Part shown: positions 63,068 through 64,000 of the stretch, in pieces
How positions within the stretch are numbered: the first letter of the stretch is position 1
Layout of the letters: every line of letters starts with the position of its first letter
Source of the DNA: Labilithrix sp.
GTDB taxonomy: Bacteria > Myxococcota_A > Polyangia > Polyangiales > Polyangiaceae
Length of the DNA: 64,000 nt
Assembly: GCA_019637155.1 (NCBI GenBank)
Contig: JAHBWE010000005.1
Location: forward strand, 434,001-498,000
Reading direction: 5' to 3'
Translations under genes and position numbers: made by a program
Notes under the pieces: model-generated
What the model was told of the DNA's origin: nothing
The model's database searches: none
The model's input: only the letters and a program-made list of their open reading frames with translations

Positions 63068-63979
63068 CTACGCGGCCTTCGCCGCGGCCGCCATCACCTT
63101 CGCGAGCTCCGTGAGCGGCGCGGCGATCGCGCTCTCGCGGCGCCACGCGAGCACGATCGTGCGGCCCTGCGCGCGCCCGGCGAGGGGACGGATCGCGAGC
63201 TGCCCGCGGCGGTTCTCGACGTCGACCGCGATGCTCGGGAGCAGCGTCACGCCGACGCCGGCGGAGACCATCTGGACCAGCGTCGCGAGGCTCGTCGCGC
63301 GGAGGTCGGTCTCCGTCGCGCCCGCGCGCTGGCAGAGCGCCAGCGCTTGCGTGCGGAGGCAGTGACCGTCGTCGAGGAGGAGCACCGGCTCGTCGTCGAG
63401 GTCCGCGAGCGCGATGCTCTTCTTCTTCGCGAGCGGATGCGCCTGCGGGACGGCCGCGACGAACGGATCCTCGCGCACGCGCGCGTACGCCACGTCGTCC
63501 ATCCCGTCGACGAGCGCGAGGAGGCCCGCGTCGATCGTCCCGCTCCGCAGCGACGCGAGGAGGTCCTCCGTCTTCTCCTCCACCAGCGCGAGGCGCAGCT
63601 TCGGCCAGCGCTCCGCGATCGCGGGCGTGACCCACGGCAAGAGGTACGGCGCGATGGTGGGGATGACCGCGAGCCGGAGCGTGCCCGCGAACGGGTCCTG
63701 CGTCGCGGTCGCGGCTGCGAGGAGGTCCTCGAGGTCGAGGAGCACGCGGCGCGCCTGGGCCACGACCGCCTCGCCCGCCTTCGTGACGAGCACGCGCTGC
63801 CGGTTGCGCTCGAAGACCTGGACGCCGAGGACGTCCTCGAGCTTCTGGATCTGCGAGCTCAGCGTCGGCTGCGACACGCCGCAGCGCTCCGCGGCCTTGT
63901 GGAAGCCGAGCGTGTCGGCGACGGCGACCACGTATTGCAGCTGGCGGATCGAGACGTCGTGCGCCGCGGCGGTCCTCAT
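63068..63979 (-). CDS. oxyR: OxyR, LysR-type hydrogen-peroxide-responsive regulator
   Basis: A 303-residue LysR-family regulator. N-terminal winged HTH (IRQLQYVVAVADTLGFHKAA then ERCGVSQPTLSSQIQKLEDV). The effector domain has the redox pair of OxyR: Cys207 in LLDDGHCLRTQ and Cys216 in ALALC, at the same spacing as in E. coli OxyR (GHCLRxQAxxxC). The start is ATG 63979. An OxyR-type box overlaps the region just upstream. In the family, peroxide forms a disulfide between the two cysteines and activates catalase and peroxiredoxin genes. A divergent target probably starts just beyond the window. Confidence 0.9.
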   Translation of the reverse strand: MRTAAAHDVSIRQLQYVVAVADTLGFHKAAERCGVSQPTLSSQIQKLEDVLGVQVFERNRQRVLVTKAGEAVVAQARRVLLDLEDLLAAATATQDPFAGTLRLAVIPTIAPYLLPWVTPAIAERWPKLRLALVEEKTEDLLASLRSGTIDAGLLALVDGMDDVAYARVREDPFVAAVPQAHPLAKKKSIALADLDDEPVLLLDDGHCLRTQALALCQRAGATETDLRATSLATLVQMVSAGVGVTLLPSIAVDVENRRGQLAIRPLAGRAQGRTIVLAWRRESAIAAPLTELAKVMAAAAKAA

Positions 63980-63980
63980 G

Positions 63981-63995
63981 ATAGTCAGGTTCTAT
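63981..63995. promoter_or_regulatory. OxyR-type half operator (ATAG-N7-CTAT)
   Basis: ATAGTCAGGTTCTAT fits the ATAG-N7-CTAT dyad of OxyR sites and lies one base upstream of the oxyR start. A full site would need a second dyad seven bases further right, outside the window. Supports autoregulation and a divergent peroxide-response gene. Confidence 0.65.
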
Positions 63996-64000
63996 CACGA

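Noticed and set aside
60438..63998. Very long open frames opposite real genes (for example 60438-63998 minus, 12686-15937 minus, 8706-12845 plus)
   Set aside because: They are Arg/Asp/Glu/Val-rich shadow frames caused by the high GC third positions of the genes on the other strand.

Overview
The window is GC-rich bacterial DNA with dense GC3-biased coding, many GTG/TTG starts, three eukaryotic-type Ser/Thr kinases, an FHA/sigma-54 activator, a dozen or so Cys-rich or low-complexity lipoproteins, PEGA/TPR proteins and CxxCH lipoproteins. This is the profile of a myxobacterium, most likely of the Polyangia/Polyangiales type. That assignment is inference from gene content; no rRNA or marker gene is present.

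Layout. 1-7.1 kb: the 3' part of an anion transporter, an XRE regulator, a lipoprotein, a Ser/Thr kinase, oppDF-type peptide ABC ATPases and a DNRLRE-domain lipoprotein. 7.2-12.8 kb: a small exported protein set among GC palindromes, then two translationally coupled large lipoproteins and a small lipoprotein. 12.9-21.4 kb: PrkA-type AAA protein kinase, MATE exporter, an ADP/ATP-antiporter-like MFS protein fused to a HEAT-like domain, TatD DNase, and a TonB-like protein. 21.4-28.2 kb (minus strand): a five-gene envelope operon (LolA-like protein, ABC ATPase, FtsX-type permease, beta-barrel protein, PEGA/TPR protein). 28.5-38.2 kb: Cys-rich and CxxCH lipoproteins, two Ser/Thr kinases flanking an FHA/sigma-54 activator, and a nine-copy hairpin-repeat array. 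38.3-41.5 kb: a ROK kinase-SIS-MFS sugar operon. 41.5-49.6 kb: Cys-rich lipoproteins, a PA14 serine protease, further lipoproteins and a PAS histidine kinase. 60.6-64 kb: an FG-GAP lipoprotein and OxyR with its own binding site at the window edge.

The stand-out region is 49,581-60,479. It is a 10.9 kb integrative element bounded by perfect 22-bp direct repeats and inserted in the 3' end of a tRNA-Met(CAT) gene. It carries a tyrosine integrase, HTH and excisionase-like proteins, a VapE-type primase/helicase, a repeat-rich putative origin, a phage-like glycine-rich protein and a chain of overlapping unknown genes. It has no capsid, portal, terminase or relaxase, so it looks like a phage satellite or a small integrative element.

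The attachment core lies inside the integrase reading frame. In the integrated form seen here the integrase ends in 20 codons spanning the core and the host tRNA gene. At the far end of the element a start-less 100-codon reading frame continues from the same core in the same frame. Joining the ends in a circle would restore a 536-residue integrase, with the next gene 8 bp downstream. This matches in principle what is known for myxophage Mx8 IntP, and suggests that integration switches the form of the integrase and disconnects the downstream operon.
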